Positions 37,022 through 47,428 of a stretch of DNA of 64,000 bases are shown here, in pieces. Location: assembly GCA_900317945.1 (NCBI GenBank), contig ONIT01000002.1, positions 1-64,000 on the forward strand. The letters run 5' to 3'. The notes under the pieces are model-generated. The model saw nothing but the letters and a program-made list of their open reading frames with translations, had not been told where the DNA came from and made no database searches. How positions within the stretch are numbered: position 1 is the stretch's first letter; each line of letters opens with the position of its first letter. Both the position numbers and the translations under genes were made by a program. The DNA comes from an uncultured Pseudomonadota bacterium (lineage in GTDB: Bacteria; Pseudomonadota; Gammaproteobacteria; Enterobacterales; Succinivibrionaceae).

Positions 37022-38497
37022 TCAATTATCCTCGTAATTTTCAAAAGCACTCATGTACTCTTTTATCTGCCGCTCTGGATCAGGCGACTCGGTAATGGCT
37101 GTTACGCAGGCAACCGAGCCGACTCCCGTGCGGATCGCGTCATAGAAGCGCTCCCCTGAAAGCCCGCCGATTGCAACTGTCGGTATGCCGCCTGCTGCCT
37201 GGACAAAGAGCCTGAGGCGCTCCAGTCCCTGGGCCTTTGACTTCATCTTCTTTGTCCTGGTGTCAAAGATATGCCCGAGCGCTATGTATGAGGGCCTCAG
37301 AGCGAGTGCCTTCGAGAGCTCATACCAGCCGTGGGTTGAGACTCCAAGATGAAGCCCCGCATCAGATATCCTCCTGAGGTCGGCTGTCTGCAGATCCTCC
37401 TGTCCGAGATGCACTCCGTAGGCCCCAGCCTCAATGGCCATTTCCCAGTAATCATCAATAAATACAGAGGCACCGTACTCTCTGCCCAAAGCAACTGCCT
37501 CCTTTATTTTGTCAAAGAGCCCCGGATCGCTCCGATCCTTTATCCTGAGCTGCGCTGTCCTCACTCCGGCTTCAAGCACCCGTCTGAGCCAGGCAAGGTC
37601 CGGCATTACCGGGTAAAGTCCGAGCTTCTGCGGGCACCTGGGAAACTTTGGATATTCAGTTACTGCCGGACTTTCCGTGCAGATGAAGGGCAGATGCCCG
37701 AAAGCCTGGGAGAGTCCTCTGTGCTGCACCGGGCCAGGGCCGTGCGCAATCCTTTCTGCGCAGGAAAGCCCTCCGGTAACATATGCCTCAGCCAGGGCCA
37801 CAGCGTCATCAAGATCATAATTGTCAGCAACGGCCGAGGCTATGGCGGATGACAGTGTGCATCCGGTGCCGTGCTTGTTTGTGTGGTCATAGTACGGCTC
37901 GCCGAACCATGCCGAGAAATCAGGCGTTATGAGGAAGTCGAAAACCTGCTCCCCTTTCAGATGGCCGCCTTTGGCAAGCACTGAGACGCCGCCGAGCTTT
38001 GCCGAGAGGGAAACAGCAGCCTCCCTGAGATCCTCTGAGCATGAGATCCTGCGCCCTGACAGAAGCTCAATCTCAGGGATGTTCGGCGTGACAAGGTCCG
38101 ATACTGCAAAAAGCCTCAGGTAGTCATCGCGACCGAGCGAGGACATTATGCCACCTGCTGACGCAGAAAAAACCGGATCTGCCACCACAAAAAGCCCATG
38201 TCTTTTCCTGATCTCGGTTAATCCTGCTATTACGGCGTCAAGTATTTCCCGGTTCGGAATCAGGCCGATCTTGACGGCAGCAGGACGGAAATCCCCGTCA
38301 AGCCTCAGTATAGTGTCAAGGACAAAATCCGCAGGCAGCGGCGATACCCCAAAGCATCCCTCTGAGGTCTGGCAGGTTGCCCCGGTCTCGGCGGCAACAG
38401 GGTGAACGCCGAAGTCATGTGTGGTCAGAATGTCTGCAGCCGTGCCGGCTCCGCATCCGCTGTCAGATGCGGCAATTATCATAACAGCTGAGGCCAT
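37022..38497 (-). CDS. thiDE: ThiD-ThiE fusion: HMP(-P) kinase and thiamine-phosphate synthase
   Basis: A 491-residue bifunctional protein. Residues 1 to about 262 are hydroxymethylpyrimidine (phosphate) kinase, with AASDSGCGAG near the start and HGTGCTLSSAIAS with the anion-hole Cys. The usual SGGGAG loop reads SGCGAG. Residues from about 290 are thiamine-phosphate synthase, with AQLRIKDR, FIDDYWEMAIEAGAYGVHLG, GVSTHG and ALGHIFDTRTKKM. Together they make and use pyrimidine pyrophosphate. It begins 3 bases after thiC. ThiD-ThiE fusions are known in other bacteria; here it replaces separate genes in the operon. Confidence 0.95.
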   Translation of the reverse strand: MASAVMIIAASDSGCGAGTAADILTTHDFGVHPVAAETGATCQTSEGCFGVSPLPADFVLDTILRLDGDFRPAAVKIGLIPNREILDAVIAGLTEIRKRHGLFVVADPVFSASAGGIMSSLGRDDYLRLFAVSDLVTPNIPEIELLSGRRISCSEDLREAAVSLSAKLGGVSVLAKGGHLKGEQVFDFLITPDFSAWFGEPYYDHTNKHGTGCTLSSAIASAVADNYDLDDAVALAEAYVTGGLSCAERIAHGPGPVQHRGLSQAFGHLPFICTESPAVTEYPKFPRCPQKLGLYPVMPDLAWLRRVLEAGVRTAQLRIKDRSDPGLFDKIKEAVALGREYGASVFIDDYWEMAIEAGAYGVHLGQEDLQTADLRRISDAGLHLGVSTHGWYELSKALALRPSYIALGHIFDTRTKKMKSKAQGLERLRLFVQAAGGIPTVAIGGLSGERFYDAIRTGVGSVACVTAITESPDPERQIKEYMSAFENYEDN

Positions 38498-38500
38498 GCG

Positions 38501-40213
<1,713 letters not shown>

Positions 40214-40221
40214 TCAGAACT

Positions 40222-40312
40222 AAACTTGATTCCCTTCGCTGGTATTAACCAAACAGGTTCTGCGGATCCCGGTTTCCCGGTCTCAGCCGACTGGCACTCC
40301 GACAAGCACTGT
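40222..40312 (-). ncRNA. TPP riboswitch (THI element) upstream of thiC
   Basis: Read on the minus strand, the conserved order is complete: GTCGGAGTGCC, GGCTGAGACCGGG, GATCCGCAGAACCTG, and GTTAATACCAGCGAAGGGAA. These form the P1-P5 junction that binds thiamine pyrophosphate. The thiC ribosome site (AGGAG) lies about 30 bases past its 3' end, favouring translation control in the Gram-negative manner. Confidence 0.95.
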
Positions 40313-40354
40313 CATTCTGTCATTATTGGGCGGCAAAATCAACAGGAAATAAAG

Positions 40355-40379
40355 AAAACCCGGAGCAGGTCCGGGTTTT
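40355..40379 (-). terminator. Intrinsic terminator after the AAE transporter gene
   Basis: Stem CCCGGA with TCCGGG extended by four A-T pairs (40355-40364 and 40370-40379), so it works in either direction. It is 27 bases past the transporter stop, before the riboswitch. Confidence 0.85.
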
Positions 40380-40405
40380 TATCATTGGGGCTGTACAGCC
40401 TGAAA

Positions 40406-42226
40406 TCAGTCAACCATCAGCGCAAGAATCACAATCAGCTGCGGCGAGAGGATTCTGAGGAACATCGTGAGAGGATATACGGTCGCGTATCCGAGCGATG
40501 TGGCCTCGCTGTTGGTGTGGAGCGAATTCGCGAAGGCGAGAGCCGGAGGGTCAGTGCAGGAGCCGGCAAACATGCCGCTGACGCTGAGGTAGTTGAGCTT
40601 CATTACGCCGATGGCGATGAGTCCGGTGATAAAGAGAGGAATGAAGGTTATGCATGCTCCGTAAAGCATCATCATCAGGCCGGCCTTGGTTGCTACAGTC
40701 TCGGTAAACTTGCCGCCTGCAACTATGCCGACGCAGGAGAGGAAGAGAACAATGCCAAGTTCCCTCACTGCGTTGTTCGCGGAAATAGGCATGAACCAGG
40801 ACATTCGTCCCATGGTGATTGAGCTGCCGTAGCGGGCGAGGACAAGCGCAACTACGAGAGGTCCGCCGGCAAGCCCGAGCTTAAGCGACGCAGTCATTCC
40901 GGGAATAGGGATCTCAATGCATCCGACGATGACGCCGAGGAAAATGCCGATGAAGACAGGCATCATGTTGACCTGCATCATCTTCTGCTTGGAGTCGCCG
41001 AGAAGCTTTGCCACTGCGTCAATGTCGGCGCTGTTGCCCACGATGTTGAGCACATCGCCGAACTGCAGTACCTGATGATCATCCGGAATCAGCTCCACGC
41101 CGGTGCGTACGAGACGGGATACGACCACCTCGTACTTCTCCTTGAGCTGCATGTCGGCAATCGACTTGCCGAGCACCTTCTCATGGGTTACGACAACCCT
41201 TACGGAGCGCATGTTGGTTCCCTTGGTCGACATGGAAACCTGAACTTCCTGTCCGATATTGGGCGCAGCCGCCTTTACCAGGGACTCCTCACCGACGAGA
41301 TGCAGGATGTCGCCCTTCTCGACCGGCATTTCGGCATGGGGAACGTGAAGCTCGCCTGCACGCTTGATTCTTGAGCAGATTACCCTGCTGTCAGCGAGCT
41401 CAGGGATCTCAAGGAGCTTTTTGCCGAAGAGCTTCTCATTGGTCAGCTCAACGTTTACTGCGCTGATTGACTTTCTGAGCTTGGTCTTGGCCTCGTCAAA
41501 CTTCCTGCCCTCGTCAGGAATGCTGATTTTGAAGATTATCTTCATCAGAACGATGGTCAGGAATATTCCGAGAATGCCGAAGGGATAGGCAACCGCGTAG
41601 CCGCTGGTGATGCGTCCCTCGATCATCTTGTTTGCCTTGTTCCTGTACTCGTCAGCCTTGTCTGAGGAGAGGCAGCTCATGTCACCTGCTGCCTTGCCGC
41701 AGACACCGGAGAGCTCCTCGTCGAACAGATCGAATCTCTTGCCGTGGGTGATCTGCGGAACAGTGATGTCGCGGAGCATGCTCTGTGAGGCGCCGAGTGC
41801 CGGAGTGTTGGTTACCGCGCCGGAATATACGCCAAGCGTGTCAGCCAGCGGAAGATTGCCGATCTTGTGGAAGCCGAATGCAACGGAGCATCCCAGAACG
41901 ACAATGAGCGTAGCGAGGCCGAGCAGCTTCACGCCTGATGACTTGAAGCTCGCGAAGAAGGCCGGTCCGACCTGGTTGCCGATTGCATAGACAAAAAGGA
42001 TTAAGCCGAATTCCTGGACAAAATGCAGGGTCTGGGGGAAATAAGAGCCTTCATTGAGATCAACGCCCAGGTAGTTCTTGAACGACCAGGCAACGATAAT
42101 TCCGGCAAAAAGCACGCCGCCGATGCCGAGGCTGAAGCTTTTTATTTTTATCTTCCCAAGAATCAGGCCGAAAAAGCTCACAAGGGCTATAACGACCACT
42201 GTACTTGCTAAATCGCTGAAGTGCAT
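40406..42226 (-). CDS. AAE-family (AspT/YidE-type) membrane exchanger
   Basis: The 606 residues have two blocks of about five membrane segments flanking a cytoplasmic pair of TrkA-C-like domains (about 225-390). This is the architecture of the aspartate:alanine exchanger family, which includes AspT, E. coli YidE/YbjL and the corynebacterial succinate exporter SucE. The signature GAVTNTPALGASQ near 136-148 is followed in the second block by FAGSCTDPPALAFAN, both family hallmarks. Substrate cannot be read from sequence; in a succinate-forming anaerobe a dicarboxylate or aspartate/alanine exchange role is plausible. Transcribed alone or with the MATE gene upstream. Confidence 0.9.
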   Translation of the reverse strand: MHFSDLASTVVVIALVSFFGLILGKIKIKSFSLGIGGVLFAGIIVAWSFKNYLGVDLNEGSYFPQTLHFVQEFGLILFVYAIGNQVGPAFFASFKSSGVKLLGLATLIVVLGCSVAFGFHKIGNLPLADTLGVYSGAVTNTPALGASQSMLRDITVPQITHGKRFDLFDEELSGVCGKAAGDMSCLSSDKADEYRNKANKMIEGRITSGYAVAYPFGILGIFLTIVLMKIIFKISIPDEGRKFDEAKTKLRKSISAVNVELTNEKLFGKKLLEIPELADSRVICSRIKRAGELHVPHAEMPVEKGDILHLVGEESLVKAAAPNIGQEVQVSMSTKGTNMRSVRVVVTHEKVLGKSIADMQLKEKYEVVVSRLVRTGVELIPDDHQVLQFGDVLNIVGNSADIDAVAKLLGDSKQKMMQVNMMPVFIGIFLGVIVGCIEIPIPGMTASLKLGLAGGPLVVALVLARYGSSITMGRMSWFMPISANNAVRELGIVLFLSCVGIVAGGKFTETVATKAGLMMMLYGACITFIPLFITGLIAIGVMKLNYLSVSGMFAGSCTDPPALAFANSLHTNSEATSLGYATVYPLTMFLRILSPQLIVILALMVD

Positions 42227-42371
42227 AGATCTTCTCTTTGATGTAACAAAACAGAGCCGGGGATGTCCCGGAATCCGACTTACTAAAGAATCAGTAAATA
42301 ATCGCGGTGTATTCTACCAAAAACACCATGCGCTCTCAAACCGCAGGCATGGCAGGCAGGATACAGCGCAT

Positions 42372-43724
42372 TCATACAGGCGACGGAAGCCTTATGTGCC
42401 GTACTTTTTTCCAGAGGCGGCGCACAAGGAAAACCGCAAGCACGGCCGTAAGCAGCGCGGAGACGGCCGAGTTTGCCCAGATGCCGTCGAGCCCCCAGAA
42501 ATACGCAAAGAGGTAAAGCCCGGCGAGAGGGACAATGATTGCCTTCGAGAAGGACAGGATGAAAGAGTAGGAAGGACAGTCAAGCGCCGTAAGGATGGCA
42601 TGCAGAGTAATGTCAAGCCAGATGAAAAGATAGGTGAAGGCGAAGATCCTCACGCATCTTACGGCAAGCTCCGCGAACTCGGAGTCTCCCTCCGGGGCAT
42701 AGAGCGGCATAATCAGCGGTCCGAGGAACTCTAGGAAGCAGAAGAAGAACAGCCCTACGAGAGCTGAGGCCCTGATGAGCCAGCGCTGAAGGCTGAGGAC
42801 TCTTAAAAGCCTGCCGGCGCCATAGCAGTAGCTGATGGCAGGCTGCATAGCGTCTGACATTCCGATGAGCAGCATTACTGATACTGAGTCCAGGTACATG
42901 ACGGCAGCAGTTGCCGCAACAGCGGCATTTCCGCCGATGCTGAGAAGCAGCGCATTGACCAGGAACATGAAAAACGCACCTGCCGTGCTCATCAGGAGCT
43001 CTGATGAGCCGTTATAGCAGATCCGCCATAGAGTCTTCAGTGAAATCAGCCCCTTCGCGAAAAACACGTCAGTCTTTCGCATGATGAATGGATAGAATGA
43101 CATCAGTGAGCCTGTTGAGAGGGCAAGGCAGGTGGTCAGCGAGGCAGACCACACTCCGAGCCTGAGCTCGACAATGAAGATGTAGTCCAGAAGCAGGTTG
43201 AAGAGCGAGACAAAGACATTGATCCACATGCTCAGGCGCTGCCTGCCGCAGACCCTGAGGTAATGATCCGTCGTGAAGAACAGGGAAAGGAACGGAGCGG
43301 AAACGCAGTACGGAATTATATACTCGAGCGAGAGATCCCTGGTCTCAGCGTCAACACCCATGACGTCAAGGTAAGGGTAGGCCAGGAAGTATCCTAAAGT
43401 GCTGAAGAGCATTGATATGCCGATGATCAGGGCCAGGCAGGTGGTAAAGGTCCTGTTCGCAAGGACATTGTCCTTCTTACCGAGGTATACGGAAATCTGC
43501 ACGGACGAGCCGGTCGAGATCATGTCTGACACCGCAAAGAAGATGGCGATAAGCGGCCACATCATGGTTATGGCAGCAAGCGCGTCATGCCCCATGCAGT
43601 GCCCGACGAACATACCGTCAAACACGATGTAGAGCGCAGAGGCTACCCTGCTTACCGAGCCTGGAAGAACAAGATGCCAGAAGAGCCTGACAACAGGCAT
43701 TTTCCTGAAGATTACCGAGTCCAC
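42372..43724 (-). CDS. MATE-family multidrug/Na+ exporter
   Basis: The 450 residues have about 12 membrane segments and the MATE pattern (LPGSVSRVASALYIVFDGMFVGH, then GMSDAMQPAISYCYGAGRL in the second half). It resembles the DinF/MepA-like branch, probably exporting cationic drugs or metabolites with Na+ or H+ antiport. Its stop is 145 bases before the AAE exchanger gene. A dyad (43778-43797) lies 54 bases upstream of the start and could be an operator. Confidence 0.92.
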   Translation of the reverse strand: MDSVIFRKMPVVRLFWHLVLPGSVSRVASALYIVFDGMFVGHCMGHDALAAITMMWPLIAIFFAVSDMISTGSSVQISVYLGKKDNVLANRTFTTCLALIIGISMLFSTLGYFLAYPYLDVMGVDAETRDLSLEYIIPYCVSAPFLSLFFTTDHYLRVCGRQRLSMWINVFVSLFNLLLDYIFIVELRLGVWSASLTTCLALSTGSLMSFYPFIMRKTDVFFAKGLISLKTLWRICYNGSSELLMSTAGAFFMFLVNALLLSIGGNAAVAATAAVMYLDSVSVMLLIGMSDAMQPAISYCYGAGRLLRVLSLQRWLIRASALVGLFFFCFLEFLGPLIMPLYAPEGDSEFAELAVRCVRIFAFTYLFIWLDITLHAILTALDCPSYSFILSFSKAIIVPLAGLYLFAYFWGLDGIWANSAVSALLTAVLAVFLVRRLWKKVRHIRLPSPV

Positions 43725-43777
43725 TTACTGAGTCTGCTTAGAACTGATACACGAAACTGAGAGGCTGCCTATATGAA

Positions 43778-43797
43778 TGATCACCAAAGGTGAATCA
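43778..43797. promoter_or_regulatory. Inverted repeat upstream of the MATE gene
   Basis: TGATCACC-AAA-GGTGAATCA, an inverted repeat with one unpaired base, 54 bases before the MATE start. It is a candidate repressor site; MATE genes are often repressor-controlled. No regulator gene is adjacent. Confidence 0.3.
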
Positions 43798-43876
43798 GCG
43801 CCAGCCTGTGCCCTGATCTGAGGCAATATACTATCCTACAAAGCGTCAGGTTACAACCTATGGCTATAAATGCTTA

Positions 43877-44806
43877 TTATTTCAGACGGAATACCGCCTC
43901 AACCTCATAAACGCCGCCTGACCTGAACCGGCACTTTTTTATAAAGCCTGTCAGTGCGCTGTCCAGATACCAGTCTCCCGAGGACTCTGAGGTCTCTGCC
44001 GTCAGAACATGCCCGTCAGGGGCTGCCGCGACTCTTGCCTTTACCCTGCCCTCGCTTCCCCTCCGCCGGGATTTTTCCGGGTACCTGAGCACGGTGCTGC
44101 ACTTCTCTATGGCGCCGCTGCTTGAAACGCCGTACATTCTGTAGATACTCCCGCCCTGCGCGCTGCCGGAGCCCCGCGTAGATGCCTCTTTGACTCCGCC
44201 GGAGGAGTGCGCAGGCCCAGCCTGGCTATTGTTTCCGCCTGACGCTCCGCTGCCTGCGCTGACAGCTCTCTCCGTTCTGCTCTCCTGGTTTTTGGACGAT
44301 GCGCTTTTTTCTTTGTTCTCAGGAGCTCTTCCTTTGCCGGCATCCTTTCTGGCGGGAGAATGTTTCTCCGGAGCCGCAGCCTGGGCGGCATGTCTCTTCT
44401 GGTGCGCTGCCGAGCACGGCTTGTTTCCGGTGCCGGTCTGCATTTCGGGGGCAGATGCTTTGCCGGCATCTGGAGCGGTTTTACCGGAACGCACTGGCTC
44501 TGCCGTGCCTGGAGCCTCAATTTCAGTTACAGCTGCTGACACCTTTGCTGCAGGACCTGGCTCAGGGGCCGGCTCCAGGGTTTTCTCCGGAGCATTCAGC
44601 ACTTTTGGCGCAGAAGAGGCTCCCTTCCCTGCGCTTACTCCGGCAATCGTGAGGACCAAAGCCTCACCCGGCTGAAGGCCGCTCTGAGAATCCCGTACTG
44701 CCGTGAATGCAGCCTCTTCCCGGGCCACGAACGCATATATAAGGAGAAGCGCATGGACTGCCGTAACGGAAAGGAGTATGGCAATGCGTCTCCATTTACT
44801 GTCCAT
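43877..44806 (-). CDS. TonB-like protein
   Basis: The 309 residues have one N-terminal membrane segment (about 9-27), a long Ala/Pro/Lys/Ser-rich periplasmic spacer (about 70-215), and a C-terminal TonB-type domain (YPEKSRRRGSEGRVKARV to the end). TonB transmits proton-motive energy to outer-membrane receptors. ExbB and ExbD are not adjacent, and no receptor gene is in the window, so its partners are elsewhere. The spacer is lysine/glutamate/alanine-rich rather than the usual Pro-Glu/Pro-Lys repeats. A TolA-like protein is an alternative. Confidence 0.82.
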   Translation of the reverse strand: MDSKWRRIAILLSVTAVHALLLIYAFVAREEAAFTAVRDSQSGLQPGEALVLTIAGVSAGKGASSAPKVLNAPEKTLEPAPEPGPAAKVSAAVTEIEAPGTAEPVRSGKTAPDAGKASAPEMQTGTGNKPCSAAHQKRHAAQAAAPEKHSPARKDAGKGRAPENKEKSASSKNQESRTERAVSAGSGASGGNNSQAGPAHSSGGVKEASTRGSGSAQGGSIYRMYGVSSSGAIEKCSTVLRYPEKSRRRGSEGRVKARVAAAPDGHVLTAETSESSGDWYLDSALTGFIKKCRFRSGGVYEVEAVFRLK

Positions 44807-45060
44807 GCTGTGTCCTCTGCCGTAGTATGGTGCCAGGTGTTCCTTGCTGCCCGCAGCCGAGCCATTTTAACAGAGAGCAGGTGGAGACAAAGCAGTGAGG
44901 GAATGCCATGAAAATCAATAGCGGCTTATAAATTTGCTCATATATTACACTTTCCGTGCTGCGCTGATATTATGCAGTACCGCAATGCCTGCATGACTGC
45001 GGCTTTGCTGTACAATAGACAGAATGCAGTGCCTGCTGTTTTTGTTTGCAGAGAGATCCT

Positions 45061-45618
45061 ATGAAAGACTTTATCGTGAATTTTATTAAAAATTTCCTCA
45101 GCAACCTTCTGAACACAAGGTTCTACTGGCTGTGCGTTATTCTGATATCGTTTACCTTCGAGTGCTGCGGCATGTATTTCCAGTACATTGAGAAGCTTGA
45201 TCCCTGCGAGAAGTGCGTATACGAGAGAATGGCCTACATGGGAATCCTCATATCAGGAATCATCGGCATCATCCTGCCGAAAATCCTCAAGTATCCTGCC
45301 CTTCTGCTCTGGGGATATTCGGCATACAAAGGGCTGACGATTTCCATCGAGCACCTTGCCGATGCGCAGAATATCTTCAGCACCTGCAACAGCACGATAC
45401 AGGCGCATTTCTGGATCCCGCTTGACGAGTATATTCCCTTTATGTTCAGGCCTACCGGTCAGTGCGGCGCGTCCATGGACTGGACTCTCTTCGGACAGGG
45501 CATGCCCTGGTGGATAATCGTAAGCTTCTGGGGCTACCTGATTGCGCTGGGCATCTCAATAATCTGGCAGATTGCCGCATATTTCGTAAAGAGACACCGC
45601 TCAGCCAGCAACGCCTGA
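45061..45618 (+). CDS. dsbB: Disulfide bond formation protein DsbB
   Basis: Quinone-linked inner-membrane oxidase that re-oxidises DsbA. The 185 residues (E. coli 176) have four membrane segments. The first redox pair is PCEKC after TM1; the second pair in the periplasmic loop is probably the Cys of FSTCNST and that of GQCGAS. GAGAG lies just before the ATG at 45061; an in-frame TTG five codons earlier is less likely. No dsbA is in the window. An N-terminal extension of about 15 residues precedes TM1. A strong terminator follows. Confidence 0.92.
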   Translation: MKDFIVNFIKNFLSNLLNTRFYWLCVILISFTFECCGMYFQYIEKLDPCEKCVYERMAYMGILISGIIGIILPKILKYPALLLWGYSAYKGLTISIEHLADAQNIFSTCNSTIQAHFWIPLDEYIPFMFRPTGQCGASMDWTLFGQGMPWWIIVSFWGYLIALGISIIWQIAAYFVKRHRSASNA

Positions 45619-45660
45619 GCTGCAAGTCCGGACTGCAGACAGGACCGGACCTAATTCCTT

Positions 45661-45691
45661 GGGCAGCAGATCAGCTTCTGCTGCCCTTTTT
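45661..45691 (+). terminator. Intrinsic terminator after dsbB, overlapping a convergent gene end
   Basis: A perfect 9-bp stem GGGCAGCAG with CTGCTGCCC (45661-45669 and 45678-45686), 8-nt loop, five T. Its 3' arm and T tract lie inside the last codons of the convergent exported gene (stop at 45671). Confidence 0.92.
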
Positions 45692-46462
45692 CATGGTGCA
45701 GTGAAGCTCATCTCCGCCCTTCAGCGAAAGGTCAAATGAATTTCCCTTCTGCAGCATGGAATTTCCCATCTTGTCTTTCATGACCCCTGTTACATGATCT
45801 GGGAACAGGAACAGCAGAATGCTCCTCTCAGTGCCATTTTCGCTGAGGACAGCGCTTCTGATCTCGCTCGCGAAATACTTTACCTGGAAAATCCTCTCTG
45901 ACGGAGCATCGCAGGAAAGGGTGATGCTGTCCGTGGACTCAGCCTCGTGGTACCTGACCTCCATTTCGCTGAGGAGCATAAGGTGGTGCGTATAGGAGCA
46001 TTCATCCTTCTGTGCCTTGTCCCTGCAGTAGTCGAGGACACTGTAGGATCCTGCAAGCGTCGTGCTGAAATTCTCCAGGGGCTGCTCTCCTGCATGATCG
46101 GAGAGAATTTCTGCGGTGCGCTGGTCAATCTCATAGTTTGTGGCGCTGTAGCAGTCGACGAATTCAATTGACATCACATCGGGAAATTTTTCCAGGCACT
46201 TCTTCCTGAGCACAGCAAGCAGTGCCCCGTGATTTTTCTTGAATTCCGACCTCGATGAGTGCGTCGGGACATATTTGTTCCGGAGAACGCTGATCCTGAA
46301 TCCCTGCCCGTCTATTTCACTGTCGGCAGTCAGATCCTGTGCCTTGTTCCTGATGACACTGCCGGAATCTGAGAAGCCTTCGGCTGCCGCTCCTCCGGCA
46401 AGGCACAGAAAGAAAGAGGCGGCAATGATTCCGGAGAAAAATCCCCTGTTTCCATTAAACAT
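45671..46462 (-). CDS. Unknown exported protein
   Basis: Not recognised. From ATG 46462 it has 263 residues; an in-frame ATG at 46474 is possible, but GGTGAG precedes the later one. The N-terminus is a signal peptide (hydrophobic GIIAASFFLCLAGGAAA), probably cleaved near AAAEG. The mature part has several cysteines (KKCLEKF, FVDCYSATNY, LDYCRD, KDECSY, LSCDAP, ELHCTMK), so disulfides are likely, fitting the convergent dsbB. No motif is known. Confidence 0.8.
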   Translation of the reverse strand: MFNGNRGFFSGIIAASFFLCLAGGAAAEGFSDSGSVIRNKAQDLTADSEIDGQGFRISVLRNKYVPTHSSRSEFKKNHGALLAVLRKKCLEKFPDVMSIEFVDCYSATNYEIDQRTAEILSDHAGEQPLENFSTTLAGSYSVLDYCRDKAQKDECSYTHHLMLLSEMEVRYHEAESTDSITLSCDAPSERIFQVKYFASEIRSAVLSENGTERSILLFLFPDHVTGVMKDKMGNSMLQKGNSFDLSLKGGDELHCTMKKGSRS

Positions 46463-46693
46463 ACAGCTCACCATAACTTATCGCTTTTTTGCAGGAACTC
46501 CTTCATCCCTTACCGCAGAGCCCTGACAGCCTTACAAAACAAGCGCGCGGCGTGAGGCGGCACCTTGCTCCGCAGGAAAGCTCTTATCTATAAGGCGGAG
46601 CAGAATTATATATCCTACCCTGGGCGCGCTGGGATTCTACAATACAACCTCAGCTGATAAAATACAAACCCGATCTCAAAGTGAAGCTAAAGC

Positions 46694-47356
46694 ATGGAAA
46701 GCATCAGAACAGTACTGTTTGACCTCGACGGAACACTGGCGGACACAGCGCCTGATCTCAAAAGGGCTGCTGATCACGTTCTCAAAGACCTTGGCCGGAG
46801 AGCTCTTACGGCAGAGGAGGCATACAGAACTGCCCCTCTAGGCATGGCGGCGATGCTGAAGGCGTCGCTGGGGAGCGGCATCGGGAAATATGATCTGGAA
46901 AAGCTCAAGTCCAGTTTTCTTGAGTATTACCGAAAGAGCATTCACGTAGAAACAAGGCTCTACCCTGGAATTACAGACATTCTCTCCTATATCAGGGAAA
47001 AGGGCCTTGCCTGGGGCATTGTTACCAACAAGCCGATGTTCCTGACCAGGGAGCTCATCGAAACATTCCCGGAGCTTGCCTCTCCCGCAGCAGTTGTCGC
47101 GGGGGACAGCGTTGAGAGGCACAAGCCTGATCCTGAGCCTGTCCTGAAGGCGATTGAGCTCACCGGCTCCGCGCCCGGCACAACGCTGATGGTCGGGGAC
47201 GCGCTATCTGATGTTGAGAGCGCTGTCAGGGCGGGAGCAAGGGGCGCACTGGCTCTCTGGGGGTATGGTTCATACAGCACTGCGGGCAACATTGCCGGTG
47301 GGGAGTTTTATAAGGCGGCAACACCGCTTGATCTTCTTCCTCTTATCCGGCAGTAA
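46694..47356 (+). CDS. HAD-family phosphatase, Gph/MupP-like
   Basis: The 220 residues contain all HAD motifs: nucleophile FDLDGTLADT (Asp10, Asp12), the Thr/Asn of VTNKPM, the Lys of ERHKPDP, and VGDALSDVESA. The closest relatives are phosphoglycolate phosphatase (Gph, 252 in E. coli) and the MurNAc-6-phosphate phosphatase MupP; length favours MupP-like enzymes, but the substrate cannot be settled by eye. It stands alone, divergent from the exported gene, with a structured inverted repeat (46567-46601) in the region upstream. Confidence 0.88.
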   Translation: MESIRTVLFDLDGTLADTAPDLKRAADHVLKDLGRRALTAEEAYRTAPLGMAAMLKASLGSGIGKYDLEKLKSSFLEYYRKSIHVETRLYPGITDILSYIREKGLAWGIVTNKPMFLTRELIETFPELASPAAVVAGDSVERHKPDPEPVLKAIELTGSAPGTTLMVGDALSDVESAVRAGARGALALWGYGSYSTAGNIAGGEFYKAATPLDLLPLIRQ

Positions 47357-47358
47357 AG

Positions 47359-47395
47359 AAAACAGCCGGCGGGGATTTATCATTCGCACCGGCTG
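47359..47395 (-). terminator. Terminator after nrdG
   Basis: Stem CAGCCGG with CCGGCTG (47363-47369 and 47389-47395) around a 19-nt loop, followed on the minus strand by TTTTC. It also closes the convergent phosphatase gene. Confidence 0.65.
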
Positions 47396-47428
47396 CTGTC
47401 CTTGTTGAGGCGCATTCAGGGAATGCTT

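Noticed and set aside
40226-40822. 198-codon plus-strand frame across the riboswitch
   Set aside because: It crosses the TPP riboswitch, a terminator and the end of the exchanger gene; composition is that of an antisense shadow.
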